From: Nematocida ironsii
Lineage: Eukaryota; Microsporidia
Reading direction: 5' to 3'
Assembly (NCBI GenBank): GCA_001642415.1
Contig: LTDK01000186.1
Coordinates: 35,333-99,332 of the forward strand
Length of the DNA: 64,000 nucleotides
Shown here piece after piece: positions 18,475 through 28,077 of the stretch (its first letter is position 1; each line of letters opens with the position of its first letter). A program made the translations under genes and the position numbers. A model generated the notes under the pieces. That model was not told the origin of the DNA. It worked only from the letters and a program-made list of their open reading frames with translations, and did no database searches.

Positions 18475-18694
18475 TATATGAAAATATTTTATTGTTTGTT
18501 TTACACGCCAGCAAGCGTTCTCACATGGCTAATCAGAGCAAAATTATTGAAATACCTGGTATTTTATTTAAATTTCCGTTTTTATTTAATTTTAAATTAA
18601 TTTTAATTAAGATTGTCTTTTTTTGGATTTATTTCCAGAAATGCACATACTTTTGATTGTTATAAGTTATTTCTTTTAAATATTTTTATTTCAA

Positions 18695-21600
18695 ATGAAG
18701 CAAATAGAAGGCAGGTACGTACCATTAGTGTTAACAGAACTATCAATTCTGAAGGAGGAAGTACCTCCCTGCATCTTAGATGAATATAAAAATGAAACTG
18801 GGTTTGTGGGGGTGAACAACTTCCGGAAAACTGGGAATATTTTTGGGTTATCACAGCCGACAGCAGAAGGGATCCATAATATAGCGAACTTCTACAAGAA
18901 AAAGCTTATTTGGATAAATTTAAGAGATCAGCCAGTTATATACATAAATGGGCTGCCATTCCTTCTGAAGGACAAGAAGGCTCCATTTTCTAATATTAAG
19001 TCATTTATTGGCATATCTTATAAAAGAATGGAAGAGATGGAGGAGAGAATAAAGAAGGATGTACAGGAACTGGCAAATTTATCAGGCGGGTTTATAAAGG
19101 TATACACGGAGAAAACACCAAAAATTCTGTGGGCCAGTAATATATATGTAAGAAAGGTGGAGACGGTTAGAGAAGTGTTTAAGAAAATAGAGGGGATAAG
19201 ATATTACAGAGTACCAATAAACAGGATTAATAACAGAGAGTCATTTATATCTGTACTTGATGTGCTACTTAACAGAGAGGAAGAAGTTTTAGGTCCTGCT
19301 TATTCTGAGTACAGTATTGGGTTTAATTCAAGTAATGGGCTTGATAAAACCTCGTATGGAATGAGTCTGTGCCTTTTGCGCGAGGTAATAAACAAGAAAC
19401 AGAGTGTGGAGGCACTGAACAAGCTGTCTATCTTTACAAAAGTGATCAAATCTGTTGAGAGGGTGCACCCAAAAGAGAATTTGCCAGAATTTTTAATTAA
19501 ATCTGGAAATGTCATTCCTATTCTGGAAAGGGCTCTAAAGGGAAAGTACTTGGTGATTGAGCGACTAGTGAACGCAATGGATCTGCCAAGTGTGCGAGTT
19601 TTAGTGAACACTGTTATGAGCTCTGCTGAGTACAATCTTCTTTCTCTACTCTTAGAAAGCATACTGCGATTCCAGAACAACAGAACTAAGACGGCATTAA
19701 AGAAATGCCAGGTATATCTTGAGAATTACATCTCGCTAATTCTATACGCAATTTATAAAAAGCAAGAGATGAAGTGTTCTTTTATTGAGTGGGCGAACGG
19801 CTCTTCAGTTGTTCAGGGAATAATTCAAGAGATTTCTTCTAGCGTCCCAAGCGAGAATTTATTTATTCCTGCTATAATTACTCAGCACAAGCAAATTGAC
19901 CAAGGCTGGACAGCAATAATAGGGGCAGGGACTATACTCCAAGCAGACCGGGACATGAACAAACTCTTTGAAAAGGAAAAGAACCGTGCAAAAAAAACAC
20001 AACCATTGGTTTTGCAGATTCACCAGCCAAATCTTAAAACAGATGTGTCTTTCTTGCAGACTTCTGCGCTGTGGCTAAACCTTCGGGCAGAGCCGGTAGT
20101 TTACATAGAAGGAGTGCCTCACTCTGAGAGAGATCGAATTGATCCAACCAGCAACATAAGAACTATCCCTGGACTAACAGAGGAATTAGTCGATAATCAG
20201 GAAAAGATATTGGTGCGTAGAATACGAAACGAAGGGAGCCAAAAACAAGGAGAAATCATGCTGTTCACTAATGAGGTGAATAAAATCAGCACAAAACACG
20301 CAAATGTGAATGACAAGAAGGTGCAGACATGCAAAGAGTTTGTTTATGAAATGGGAGCTGAACAGATTAATTATGTGCGAATCCCAATGATTTCTAAGGC
20401 ACCTCTAAATCCTAACCTGCTGAATATGTTGTATACAGTTATAAACTCACATAAAGGACACCCGATAATATTGCAAGCAAGCGGGTACTTAGGAAGAAAC
20501 AAAATCGCAAAGATATTGGTAATTTTGATGGCAAAGACAGAAGAGATTCGAGAATCTAATAAGCCTCTTCCAAACTCACCAAGGCCAGGGCTTGTAAGAT
20601 CTATAGAAACACTAATTAGAATACTGAGTAATGGAATTCAGTCTGAGCTAATAGTAAGATCTGTTTGGAGTGATGTGATGGGCCAAGATGTATACAGCGA
20701 ACAGAGTACACCATGTATTGGCCAGAAATCTCTTATAAACTATATACTATTCATTGCGCTTTCTTCATACATGCTGGAGAATCCCTCTATTACATTTAGA
20801 GACTGGCTAAATAAGAGAAAAGATATTCTTAACATCTATGAAAGCTGTGTGAATGAGATAAAGGCAATGGAAATATCCCGCTTTGGAGGCAGCCCAGAAA
20901 ATACACCAATTATGCAAGAAGAGGAGAAGGAGAGCAAGGTGGAGATAATCAATCGGCCGTGGGGGCATGTTCTAACACCACATACAATTCTTAAGAATGA
21001 CTTCTTCCCTGCATTGAGAATTATAAAGGCAGATACAACCGATATAAAAGGATGCAGTAATTTCCGGTCAGTAAGCTTTAACAATGACATAATTGTAGGG
21101 CTAGCACAGCCAACTGCTTGGGGAGTTCAATCATTAGTTGACTACTTCAACAATCCACAAATATTAGAGAGCATTCAGCGTATGAATATAAGTGGAGCAA
21201 ATAAAAAGAGCTCCTCTAGACAAACGATTCATTGGTTCTGTCTTCGGCAAGAGCCTATAGTCTACATTGATGGGTTCCCATTTGTATTGCGCACTACAGA
21301 TATGGTATATGAGAATGTTATTACAGAAGGAATCAACAGAGAGTGGGTAGAGGATATAGAAGAAAGAATGAAACTTGACTGCCTGAATGAATCTGGAAAG
21401 GGTGGATTGGTCCTTCACAATGAAGAAATACATAGTGGAGAAGCTATTCTGTCCTCTGAGACTGTTATAAGTACAAATGTTTTAACTCCTAAAGAAGTAT
21501 TCATAAACAGCAGTCTAAAGTACTATAGAATGCCTATATCAGATGAGCAGACTCCTCTTCCAGAGATATTTGATGAGTTATACAGAATAATTATGGCAGC

Positions 21601-22039
21601 ACCAAAACCCAGAATTCTTATCTTCTCATGCCAAATGGGAAGAGGAAGGACCACAACAGGAATGGTTATATCCAGATTAATAGGATTCACTGAGCACATG
21701 AACACTCTAACACACACCGAAAGAAAACAGCTTTTAAAACAAAAGCAGTTAGACATTGTCTACCCAGACACATATAAAATAATATCCAAGCTAGTACAAG
21801 CCCTTCCCATGGGACGAGAAAGTAAAAATCTAGTTGATTCTATTATTAAAGAATGCAGCCACATACAGAATATATATGAGGCAATTGCCACCAGAACAGA
21901 CAACACAGAGTACCTTATGCGATATTTCTATCTTATATGCTTTGGTTCATTCCTTCTGGAAGGAAAAGAGAAAACCTTCTCAGGGTACTTAAATGACAGA
22001 ATAGAAATAGACGTAATCGCAAATGAAAGAGAATACTAG
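18695..22039 (+). CDS. Paladin-like phosphatase with three PTP-like repeats
   Basis: A 1114-residue protein built from three related modules of the paladin/PTP-like phytase type. Each module has an entry motif (FGLSQPTAEG.. in repeat 1; VGLAQPTAWG.. in repeat 3) and a W(I/L/F)xLRxxPxxYI(N/E/D)G motif near residues 73, 464 and 847. Only repeat 3 keeps the CX5R catalytic loop, CQMGRGR, with Cys979. In repeat 2 the equivalent Cys is Ala595 (QASGYLGR); in repeat 1 the loop is unrecognisable. Paladins are cytosolic putative phosphatases linked to phosphoinositide or inositol-phosphate metabolism. The repeat structure is clear; the substrate is unknown. No signal peptide or membrane segment is seen. 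Confidence 0.8.
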   Translation: MKQIEGRYVPLVLTELSILKEEVPPCILDEYKNETGFVGVNNFRKTGNIFGLSQPTAEGIHNIANFYKKKLIWINLRDQPVIYINGLPFLLKDKKAPFSNIKSFIGISYKRMEEMEERIKKDVQELANLSGGFIKVYTEKTPKILWASNIYVRKVETVREVFKKIEGIRYYRVPINRINNRESFISVLDVLLNREEEVLGPAYSEYSIGFNSSNGLDKTSYGMSLCLLREVINKKQSVEALNKLSIFTKVIKSVERVHPKENLPEFLIKSGNVIPILERALKGKYLVIERLVNAMDLPSVRVLVNTVMSSAEYNLLSLLLESILRFQNNRTKTALKKCQVYLENYISLILYAIYKKQEMKCSFIEWANGSSVVQGIIQEISSSVPSENLFIPAIITQHKQIDQGWTAIIGAGTILQADRDMNKLFEKEKNRAKKTQPLVLQIHQPNLKTDVSFLQTSALWLNLRAEPVVYIEGVPHSERDRIDPTSNIRTIPGLTEELVDNQEKILVRRIRNEGSQKQGEIMLFTNEVNKISTKHANVNDKKVQTCKEFVYEMGAEQINYVRIPMISKAPLNPNLLNMLYTVINSHKGHPIILQASGYLGRNKIAKILVILMAKTEEIRESNKPLPNSPRPGLVRSIETLIRILSNGIQSELIVRSVWSDVMGQDVYSEQSTPCIGQKSLINYILFIALSSYMLENPSITFRDWLNKRKDILNIYESCVNEIKAMEISRFGGSPENTPIMQEEEKESKVEIINRPWGHVLTPHTILKNDFFPALRIIKADTTDIKGCSNFRSVSFNNDIIVGLAQPTAWGVQSLVDYFNNPQILESIQRMNISGANKKSSSRQTIHWFCLRQEPIVYIDGFPFVLRTTDMVYENVITEGINREWVEDIEERMKLDCLNESGKGGLVLHNEEIHSGEAILSSETVISTNVLTPKEVFINSSLKYYRMPISDEQTPLPEIFDELYRIIMAAPKPRILIFSCQMGRGRTTTGMVISRLIGFTEHMNTLTHTERKQLLKQKQLDIVYPDTYKIISKLVQALPMGRESKNLVDSIIKECSHIQNIYEAIATRTDNTEYLMRYFYLICFGSFLLEGKEKTFSGYLNDRIEIDVIANEREY

Positions 22040-22259
22040 AAATCCCGCTGGCAGTACGCTATTATTTATCCAGAAATAAACTATTTTTAATTTTAATCTG
22101 GTCTATTTTTCAACGAGTATCTTTCACTTACTTTAAGTAAAATATACTAAATCATCTTAAATACACAAAAATATTTAAAGAGTAACCAATTAACATATGC
22201 ATGAATAAGCAAATGGATTTCCATTGAATTACATAATCAATCCGAAAATTTGACAGGAG

Positions 22260-23252
22260 ATGGATAAATTCATAGAATCATTAAACTCATTTGTTGAGTC
22301 CGCAAAAGAAGCAGGATTTAATGCGTCTGCTAAAGCAAATAATGCATCTGAAACCACTGAAGATTCATCAGCACCACCAGAAGTAAAATCAGAAGTAGTA
22401 CAAGAAACAAATCAACAGATCCAATCACAAAGCAACACGACATATTTTGGAATGAATATATTCCAGATAGATATTTTTAAGAATATGCTTTTTATGTTCA
22501 TGACATCTATTTCATCTAATATACTTAAGATTTTTGATAATATGTTTGATTCAATTGAGTCACAATTTAACTCATCTATTTCTAGCAGCATTAGATATTA
22601 TATTTATATATTTTTGCTTATTTCAATATTTCTATTTTCATATAGTATAGCTATTTTAAGTATTTTACCTATTGCTTATAAACTATTCTATTCTTTAGGA
22701 GAGTTTAAACCAAATGACTGGATGTGGCCGTTAGCTCTCCTGGGATTTGTGAATGTTATTATGTACTTATTTGTAACATCTGTTTTCTATTTTGCACTGG
22801 CTTTGTATATGGGAGTGTTTCTTAACAGCTATTTCTCTAATACACAAAAATCAAGTATTATCTCATTAAGAACCCTAGAGCTGTGCATACTTGGTGTAAT
22901 ATGTAGTACTAATCTTCTTGTTCTGTATTATAAGACAGAAATATTTTATTTATTAGGGGGTACTTATATGGGCCTAGCATGCAATTTTATAATTTGGTTT
23001 ACTTTTATATATAGTAATATTATTATACTGCGATTTATTTATACTAAGCTGAGAAGGTGGATAAAATTAAAAACCAATCAGCTAACAGAAGACCAAAAAT
23101 CAGAAGAACTTGTGAAACCTAAGTATAGATTAGACATAATGAATATTGCGCTAATACTTTTGCTGAGTTTGATTTTAAGTTTTATAACATGTAAATGGAT
23201 GGTTATACTGGGTGGTATAGGAGCAGTTACTTATTTATCACATTCAAGTTAA
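22260..23252 (+). CDS. Membrane protein with disordered N-terminus, unknown function
   Basis: A 330-residue protein. The first ~75 residues are hydrophilic and Ser/Asn/Gln/Glu-rich, followed by an amphipathic stretch (DIFKNMLFMFMTSISSNILKI) and then about six to seven membrane segments between ~118 and the C-terminus. A short charged loop (TEDQKSEELVKPKYR) separates the last pair, which ends ILGGIGAVTYLSHSS. The layout resembles ER-shaping or Golgi membrane proteins, but no family signature was found. Function unknown. Confidence 0.7.
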   Translation: MDKFIESLNSFVESAKEAGFNASAKANNASETTEDSSAPPEVKSEVVQETNQQIQSQSNTTYFGMNIFQIDIFKNMLFMFMTSISSNILKIFDNMFDSIESQFNSSISSSIRYYIYIFLLISIFLFSYSIAILSILPIAYKLFYSLGEFKPNDWMWPLALLGFVNVIMYLFVTSVFYFALALYMGVFLNSYFSNTQKSSIISLRTLELCILGVICSTNLLVLYYKTEIFYLLGGTYMGLACNFIIWFTFIYSNIIILRFIYTKLRRWIKLKTNQLTEDQKSEELVKPKYRLDIMNIALILLLSLILSFITCKWMVILGGIGAVTYLSHSS

Positions 23253-23676
23253 ATAATGTATACTTAAATTTGTAAAAGTATGTATATTTCGGGCTATATG
23301 GCATTATACAGTATAATTTAGTATATGCTGTAGATTATTAAAGATTATTTGGACTGTGGTGTTTGTTTATATATTTATGTAATATTTTAGTAGAATAAAC
23401 TAGTTTGTTTTAGTACACGTGTGATTATCACTTTTATAAAAAATATAAAGTCTACCTGTGCTTTGTATTTATGAAGGCTTTTCAAATAATTATAAATAGA
23501 ATTTTATAAATAAAAACCCAGTTTGAATTGACTTAGTGTATTAGATCTGGAAAATTTGAGTATTGATTATAAAAAGAAAGCAGAAAGCCTGTCTATAAAG
23601 AATTCCAAAATATTTCAATTTCAATTTCATTTCTGTATTGCTTATAGTAAAATTTTCTGTTTTTTTATTTCCTCAA
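23253..23676. other. AT-rich spacer upstream of NCS6
   Basis: This 424-bp spacer lies between two plus-strand genes. It contains TATTTCGGGCTATATGG at about 23284-23300, a variant of the recurrent motif, shortly after the upstream stop codon. No RNA gene or ORF is seen. The NCS6 frame continues back to a TTG at 23638, but the family start is the ATG at 23677. Confidence 0.55.
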
Positions 23677-24600
23677 ATGGGTTGTAATGAGTGTAAAATA
23701 CAGCCAGCTATAACAATCCGGCCATCAACAAAAATGAAGTTATGTAAAAAGTGTTTTGTTCGCAGTATAGAAGAGCAGGTGCACAGCACAGTCAAAGAAA
23801 CAGAGATGTTTAAAGGCACCACAAGATTAATAATTGGTGTAAGCGGAGGGAAGGATTCAACTGTTTTAGCACACATTCTTAATATACTGAACAAAAGACA
23901 TCAGTATGGTTTGGAGCTGAGGCTTTTATGTATTGATGAAGGGATATCTGGATACAGAGATAAGTCAATAGAGGTAGTGCACACAAATGAGAAGGATCTA
24001 ATGATTCCATTAAAAATAATGAGTTATAAAGAGATATACGGGTATACGATGGATAAAGTAGTAGATAAAATTGGTAGAAAGAGCAATTGCACATACTGCG
24101 GAGTGTTTAGGCGAGGTGCGCTGGAAGATGGTGCCAAACTTCTAAATGGAGACATGATTGCCACGGGGCATAATGCAGATGACATAGCAGAAACTATTCT
24201 TTTGAACTACTTTCGAGGAGACATGAATAGACTAGTTAAGTGTGCACACCCAATAACACAGACAACGTCTAAAGATGTAATACCCCGGTGCAAGCCACTT
24301 GCGGATGTATATGAGAAGGAAATAGTAATGTATGCCTTTTACAATAACCTACCGTATTTTTCAACTGAGTGCAAGTACTCGCCCGGTGCATTCCGGGGAT
24401 ACGCCAGAACATACATAAAAGCCTTAGAAAAGACAAATCCACAATCAATTCTAAAAATTATCAAGTCAGGAAAGCACGTACAAAAACACTCACACCAGAT
24501 GGAAAGCCATTCATGCAAAGAATGCGGAAAGAACTGTTCTGGTGCAGAGGGCGTGTGTAAGTCCTGTTTACTACTGAAATCTCTTTCTGTAATATCATAG
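23677..24600 (+). CDS. NCS6: Cytosolic tRNA 2-thiolation protein NCS6/CTU1
   Basis: A 307-residue protein of the NCS6/CTU1 (TtcA-like) family. It has an N-terminal zinc site (CNEC and CKKC within the first ~25 residues), the PP-loop ATP-binding motif SGGKDS at residues 56-61, a CTYCGVFRR motif with catalytic-type Cys residues near 140, a GHNADDIAET segment, and a C-terminal zinc ribbon (CKECGKNC..CKSC). With NCS2 and the URM1 system it thiolates U34 of tRNA-Glu, -Lys and -Gln. A tRNA-Glu(UUC), one of its substrates, is encoded 7 kb away. All motifs look intact. The ATG at 23677 gives the expected MGCNEC start. Confidence 0.92.
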   Translation: MGCNECKIQPAITIRPSTKMKLCKKCFVRSIEEQVHSTVKETEMFKGTTRLIIGVSGGKDSTVLAHILNILNKRHQYGLELRLLCIDEGISGYRDKSIEVVHTNEKDLMIPLKIMSYKEIYGYTMDKVVDKIGRKSNCTYCGVFRRGALEDGAKLLNGDMIATGHNADDIAETILLNYFRGDMNRLVKCAHPITQTTSKDVIPRCKPLADVYEKEIVMYAFYNNLPYFSTECKYSPGAFRGYARTYIKALEKTNPQSILKIIKSGKHVQKHSHQMESHSCKECGKNCSGAEGVCKSCLLLKSLSVIS

Positions 24601-24843
24601 ACCATGCATAATCCGAAATAACCAGAAATCGTTATTTTGGTGCTATTTTGACTTTTATACGGTTAATCTAGCAATAATCCCCATTCTTTCATCTCTTCAT
24701 GGTTATTTCTAATGAATATTTTAAACTGATTTTCATTTAAATAAATATTTTATTCCTATTCCCTATTCGTTCATCTATATTTTGCACTTCCATGCTAATC
24801 ATACCACTTCTATGAACTGTGCTGAATTTATTCTAACAAGCCC

Positions 24844-25479
24844 TTATAAAGAAAAGACATCCGTGGAGGAATCTCTTGATCCTTTAAGTGCATTTTCGTG
24901 TGCTTTAAAAATAAGTTTAGATGACTCTGGTATTTCTGCAAATGCCCTCCATAACTCACCTATTCGCATGACCTTTTTGTCCTTTATGCTTGTCCATATG
25001 CTTATCCTTACGTAGTTCTTACGTGGGGAGAAAACAGCACCACAAATAGCATTTGAATAGCTTTTATCTATTGCTGCCTCTGAGACCATAGAATCCTTTA
25101 GAACGCCATCTGCAGATCTCACCATAACAGACTCAGAAAGGCAGAAAAGTAAAGTGTTTGCCCATATTTGGTTTGGGTTTGTTCCGAAGGATAGTTCTAA
25201 AACCCACTTGCCACCAGATGCATTGCGTGGGTCTTCCCACATAGGCTCTATCCCAGTTCTGAAAAAATGAAGATTTGAGCTAATGGGCAGTACACATAAA
25301 TCACCGATTTCTTTTAATGTGCTCCAGAACACTTCTATATCCGAAACAGTCCCTAGTTTTTGTAAACAGTCGCTCCAATTGTCATTATTTGTATATTTTT
25401 TATCTTGGCAGTCAAACCACCATACCCACTCTTGGTTTAGCTTGTGCCGTGGTGACATATTCTCCATATCCATACTCAT
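24844..25479 (-). CDS. CDC33: Translation initiation factor eIF4E (cap-binding)
   Basis: A 211-residue eIF4E. Cap-binding features are present: W-containing strand WVWWFDCQDK near residues 18-27, the second cap-stacking Trp in EPMWEDPRN with the acidic partner Glu next to it, and the following GGKWVLEL strand. A helical VFWSTLKEI segment lies in the usual eIF4G-facing region. It binds the m7G cap and recruits eIF4G. The frame extends two codons further to a TTG, so the ATG at 25479 is used; nearby downstream ATGs cannot be excluded. It ends opposite the convergent NCS6 gene 243 bp away. Confidence 0.93.
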   Translation of the reverse strand: MSMDMENMSPRHKLNQEWVWWFDCQDKKYTNNDNWSDCLQKLGTVSDIEVFWSTLKEIGDLCVLPISSNLHFFRTGIEPMWEDPRNASGGKWVLELSFGTNPNQIWANTLLFCLSESVMVRSADGVLKDSMVSEAAIDKSYSNAICGAVFSPRKNYVRISIWTSIKDKKVMRIGELWRAFAEIPESSKLIFKAHENALKGSRDSSTDVFSL

Positions 25480-25623
25480 TGCCAAATAAAAAGTAAAAAT
25501 ATTTAAGAAAGTTGAGTTTTAAAACTAACAAATTAAAAGTCTATCGCAGCCATTGCTCTAATACCACTATAACACTAAGAATATCAAGCATTCTTATAGA
25601 TTTTTCTGTATTTAGTAAATTCT

Positions 25624-26937
25624 CTATTTTGGTGTTATTTTTATATCTTGAATAATATTTAAATCTTGAAATATTTGTTTTTTGTTATTTTCAGTTAATT
25701 GATCGAACAGAAGATTCCCCAATTCATTGTTTTTCAGCTTTACAGTTTTCACTTGCTCATGTATTCTGTCGGCAGAGGATGTCACAACAGTTACTCTCTG
25801 AATTAGTGCAGTTATCTCTTCGATTGAGGAAGATATGGACTCTAAATACACTTCTGCACTGTTTTTTTGGGTTTTTTCCTGCAGAATACTCAGCTGGTCC
25901 TTTAAATTCTGATTTTGTGCAGTTAAACACTTTATCTGGTTAATTAGCTTTTCTGCTACTTTCTCATTAGTTTTAAGCTGTGGAGTTAGTTTTATTTTCT
26001 TTGCAGCTGAAAGGAAGCTAATTGTACTTTTTGTTTCTGTTTGGTCCTCTGGATCTACTGTTCCAATTATCGCTAGATTGGAGTTCTGACTAAGAGAATC
26101 TCTTAATATAAAAGTAAGCTTTGAGTCTCTGTAATTTATGTGCTTTGCCTTGCTGTCTGCTGAAAGTGTGCTTATTATTCTGCTGAGACACAGAAGACTT
26201 TTGTTTATATTGCTTGTTTCTAACGTTTTTTCAGATGTTTTCAGTCTTTTGCTCATAAACCCAGTCGACTGCCTTGCATCTTCTCGCTCATTTTTTACAG
26301 AACTGTCATATGACAGCTTTTCAGATCCAGCCAAGTCGACTAGTGTTATTTTTGACTCAATTGTATAGTTTTCACTGGGTTTTTCTAATGAAATAGTAAA
26401 TACCATGTGACTGCGACTGCTCCGAGAGTTTACTCCATTTGATCCAGTCGTTCTGTTTCGTATCCCACTCCGAAACACATCCATTGCCTCCTCAAACTTA
26501 TTGCACTCTACCACCTGAATCCTATCCAGAACTACACCAGCTGTGCTCTCTCTTACATTCACCTGATTCATAGATAGTAAATCATAAATCTTCTCATTAT
26601 ACACTTCTACAACGGATAAAGTAACTTTACTAACATTCTCTGAATATATCTTCTTTATAGTTAGTGGAATAAGACCTAAACTCTCTTCTGTCCCTTCCAT
26701 TGTGTATGTCTTACCACTCCCAGTCTGCCCATATGTAAATACTGTTGTGCTATACCCATTTAAGGCCATGCTAATCAGTGGAGATACACTTTGGAACACA
26801 TTATCCTGGTCTGGCCCATAAAATATTCTATCAAAGTCATACATCCCAGTTTTATCTATAACTGAGTTATCAGAAAACATAAATGACCCGTCTCTCTTCT
26901 CTCCCTTTACTCGCAGGAAGACTTTCACTCTTTCCAT
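25624..26937 (-). CDS. Kinesin with N-terminal motor domain
   Basis: A 437-residue kinesin. The motor starts at the N-terminus (VKVFLRVK), with P-loop GQTGSGKTYTMEG near residues 69-81, switch I NSRSSRSH and switch II LVDLAGSEK. Between switch II and the NINKSLLCLSRII helix there is an insertion of about 18 residues (SSVKNEREDARQSTG region) compared with typical kinesins. The motor ends near residue 320 and is followed by a short coiled-coil region and no clear cargo domain. An N-terminal motor predicts plus-end movement. The subfamily cannot be assigned; a mitotic role is plausible. Confidence 0.92.
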   Translation of the reverse strand: MERVKVFLRVKGEKRDGSFMFSDNSVIDKTGMYDFDRIFYGPDQDNVFQSVSPLISMALNGYSTTVFTYGQTGSGKTYTMEGTEESLGLIPLTIKKIYSENVSKVTLSVVEVYNEKIYDLLSMNQVNVRESTAGVVLDRIQVVECNKFEEAMDVFRSGIRNRTTGSNGVNSRSSRSHMVFTISLEKPSENYTIESKITLVDLAGSEKLSYDSSVKNEREDARQSTGFMSKRLKTSEKTLETSNINKSLLCLSRIISTLSADSKAKHINYRDSKLTFILRDSLSQNSNLAIIGTVDPEDQTETKSTISFLSAAKKIKLTPQLKTNEKVAEKLINQIKCLTAQNQNLKDQLSILQEKTQKNSAEVYLESISSSIEEITALIQRVTVVTSSADRIHEQVKTVKLKNNELGNLLFDQLTENNKKQIFQDLNIIQDIKITPK

Positions 26938-27116
26938 TAAATCTTAAAATAAAAAAACTCTTTAAGCTTTTCATATAATGCACCCAGAAATTTCTTCTTA
27001 AAATATTCTTGATTCGTTAATATTTTACACAAAAACAGATATATTTCCATTTATGGAACTCTGTTTTCATTTTATTTTTTGGTTTTTATTCTTTCTTTTA
27101 TTCTTGAAAAATTTCT

Positions 27117-28049
27117 ATGGATAAGAATAAAGTGCTGCTTGATTTATTCGATGCATGGGAGAAAGGAGAAAAAAGTGACAGCGACTACTACACAGATTTG
27201 CCCAGCGAAATTCAAGATATTGAAGATCAACAGCTAAAGCGAGTTTATATTCTTTTTTATTACGCATTATCAGGTAAATTATCAATTAAGCAAAGTATGT
27301 TTAAAATTAAGAAGTTAATAAAGCTTAAGGCAAAGAGCACAGAAGAACTGCCTGTAAACAACTGGACGTGCTCTGAGGAGGGCGTAATAAATCCTGTTGA
27401 AATAGCCAAAGCTACTTCTATAGAAATAAGAGACTGTTTGAAAAATAGAATATCAATTAAAGATGCTATTAGTATTAAGAATCTTGGAATGTACATTATT
27501 AAGTACAACGAAATACCCAACACAACAAACAGTTTATTGAAGTTCGTAATAATAAATAACCTGCGAGCAAGTATGATCATGTATCATGCATGGAATCGGG
27601 TGGATGAGATTGCGCTTACTGCTCCTATGTGTCGTGTTATATATAGACTTGGTTGGCTTAAAAATCTTAATGCCTCAAATTTAAACACGATACATGAATG
27701 GTCTAAGAACAAGAACGCGAATAGTCTTAAGATGCAGCAGAGTATAGAAAACATGTTTCCATTTAGTCTTTGGGGAAAAGTCCCTCCGGCTTTTGATCAT
27801 CATGGGACAGTAATATGCAAGCGAGTTCCGCTCTGTGACAAATGTATACTTAAAGACACATGTCCATCCAGTCGAGTGTCCAAGAAAGTAAACACGCATA
27901 TGGACGAACTGCAGAAGCAAGGATATTTTCTTGAGCACAAAGCAGATAATTGTAAATTTAATGAAGAAAAAGACGAAAAAGAAGAGAAAGAAGAGAAAGA
28001 ACTATTATCGTATGAAGACACTGAGGAAGAAGACATGTCAGATATTTAG
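27117..28049 (+). CDS. Endonuclease III-like protein, catalytic residues replaced
   Basis: A 310-residue protein that aligns with endonuclease III (NTH) over about residues 140-252. AWNRVDEIALTAPMCRVIYRLGW matches the segment after the helix-hairpin-helix, and the C-terminal iron-sulfur loop is present as C234-X5-C240-X2-C243-X5-C249 (the family norm is C-X6-C-X2-C-X5-C). The catalytic Lys of the GPKMA loop is Arg150 (in NLRAS) and the catalytic Asp of VDxHV is Thr168. That predicts loss of glycosylase/lyase chemistry with retention of fold and cluster. The tail (~265-310) is a Glu/Lys-rich acidic extension. SUA5 starts 28 bp downstream on the same strand. Confidence 0.6.
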   Translation: MDKNKVLLDLFDAWEKGEKSDSDYYTDLPSEIQDIEDQQLKRVYILFYYALSGKLSIKQSMFKIKKLIKLKAKSTEELPVNNWTCSEEGVINPVEIAKATSIEIRDCLKNRISIKDAISIKNLGMYIIKYNEIPNTTNSLLKFVIINNLRASMIMYHAWNRVDEIALTAPMCRVIYRLGWLKNLNASNLNTIHEWSKNKNANSLKMQQSIENMFPFSLWGKVPPAFDHHGTVICKRVPLCDKCILKDTCPSSRVSKKVNTHMDELQKQGYFLEHKADNCKFNEEKDEKEEKEEKELLSYEDTEEEDMSDI

Positions 28050-28077
28050 TTAACTATGGCCGTGTGTTGTAGTATTT

